From contig DBVV01000091.1 of assembly GCA_002308795.1 (NCBI GenBank), positions 1 through 6,533 of the forward strand: a DNA stretch of 6,533 bases, written 5' to 3'. Position numbers and translations under genes: made by a program. This DNA comes from Mageeibacillus sp. UBA1255 (lineage in GTDB: Bacteria; Bacillota; Clostridia; UBA1212; UBA1255). This document shows, piece after piece, positions 6,252 through 6,533 of the stretch. Every line of letters starts with the position of its first letter. Position 1 is the first letter of the stretch. Under the pieces are notes generated by a model. That model ran no database searches and was not told the origin of the DNA. It saw only the letters and a program-made list of their open reading frames with translations.

Positions 6252-6375
6252 CTTTCTACCTCCTTAGACCAAAAATTTTCTACATGCATTGTCCCGCAAA
6301 AATACCCGGTCGACGGTTCCAATCAGCAGGAGCACGCCGACACGACACAACACCGATGTGTTCCGGTCATGGGAC
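6252..6375 (-). other. 5' leader of the flotillin operon
   Basis: From a start site estimated about 7 nt past the -10 box (near 6375) to the ATG, the leader is roughly 124 nt. It contains one small hairpin possibility (AACAC-ATCG-GTGTT near 6351-6364 on the minus strand) and ends in the strong AAGGAGGT ribosome binding site at 6258-6265. I recognise no riboswitch or T-box in it and see no upstream small ORF worth calling. Confidence 0.4.
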
Positions 6376-6381
6376 GGTTAT

Positions 6382-6410
6382 ATTATAACATGGGGCGGAG
6401 CAGTTGTAAA
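6382..6410 (-). promoter_or_regulatory. Sigma-A-type promoter for the flotillin operon
   Basis: On the minus strand, TTTACA (6405-6410; 5 of 6 to TTGACA) is followed after exactly 17 nt by TATAAT (6382-6387; 6 of 6). A TGT just before the -10 box gives an extended -10 element. It points at the flotillin gene and is by far the best promoter in the window, implying constitutive housekeeping transcription of flotillin and the deacetylase homologue, and possibly of the genes beyond 3477 by read-through. Confidence 0.85.
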
Positions 6411-6533
6411 GGAAAATCGGAGCCGCCGCGAGCTTCAGAGATGTGCGCTCGTTTAAAAGGGCGTACGATGCATTTTGCGCCTTCCAACGGTCGGCTTTGC
6501 GGAGCGTAACGGCCGCGATGCGTTAGCGAGCGG
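6411..6533. other. Unassigned GC-rich sequence upstream of the flotillin promoter
   Basis: No gene is supported. The two minus-strand frames I read meet stop codons, and the one open plus-strand frame (about 32 codons in the middle) has no start signal and ends in TAG near the window edge. A short minus-strand stem (GGCG/CGCC within 6460-6481) followed by TTTTAAA could be a weak terminator for a gene beyond the window, but it has only four strong pairs and a 14-nt loop. Confidence 0.3.

Noticed and set aside
6411..6533. Partial gene at the right edge
   Set aside because: The minus-strand frames that enter from the edge end within about 25 to 45 codons and resemble nothing. The plus-strand frame lacks a start signal and ends in TAG.

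Overview
The window holds seven genes, all read from the minus strand, so the biological order runs from the high coordinates to the low ones. The gene set suggests a Gram-positive, low-GC-lineage bacterium of the Firmicutes (probably Clostridia), although the base composition here is moderately GC-rich. The signs are a YqeK Ap4A hydrolase and RsfS, a UPF0237 (ACT) and UPF0210 (DUF711) gene pair, a PdaA-type NodB-domain protein, and an ECF-like sigma factor of a type common in Clostridia. Strong AGGAGG-type ribosome binding sites and a sigma-A consensus promoter fit this. I cannot name the species.

Region by region: 6411-6533 is unassigned GC-rich sequence with no convincing gene. A near-consensus sigma-A promoter (6382-6410) and a leader of about 120 nt precede a flotillin gene (6251-4572). 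The flotillin stop codon directly abuts the start of a membrane-anchored PdaA-like polysaccharide deacetylase homologue (4571-3558), so these two form an operon. An 80-nt gap with a perfect 8-bp inverted repeat (3513-3536) follows. Next comes a tight cluster: an ACT-domain protein (3477-3205), a UPF0210 protein (3195-1825, GTG start) and a YqeK-RsfS fusion (1807-809). After a 97-nt gap come an ECF-like sigma factor (711-112) and, overlapping it by ATGA, the first 38 codons of its presumed anti-sigma partner, which runs off the window at base 1.

Two points stand out. First, the deacetylase homologue keeps the NodB fold and the surrounding PdaA-type sequence, but the catalytic and metal-binding residues are lost in essentially every motif. 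It looks like a cell-surface pseudoenzyme, translationally linked to a flotillin. Second, YqeK (alarmone hydrolase) and RsfS (ribosome silencing factor), normally separate neighbouring genes, are one open frame here. The RsfS part keeps its own ATG and a strong Shine-Dalgarno sequence inside the fusion, so both a fused and a free RsfS are predicted.

As a whole the window is mostly housekeeping and stress-physiology genes: membrane microdomain and envelope, small-molecule sensing, ribosome dormancy, and a sigma/anti-sigma switch. There are no mobile elements, tRNAs, rRNAs or CRISPR arrays.
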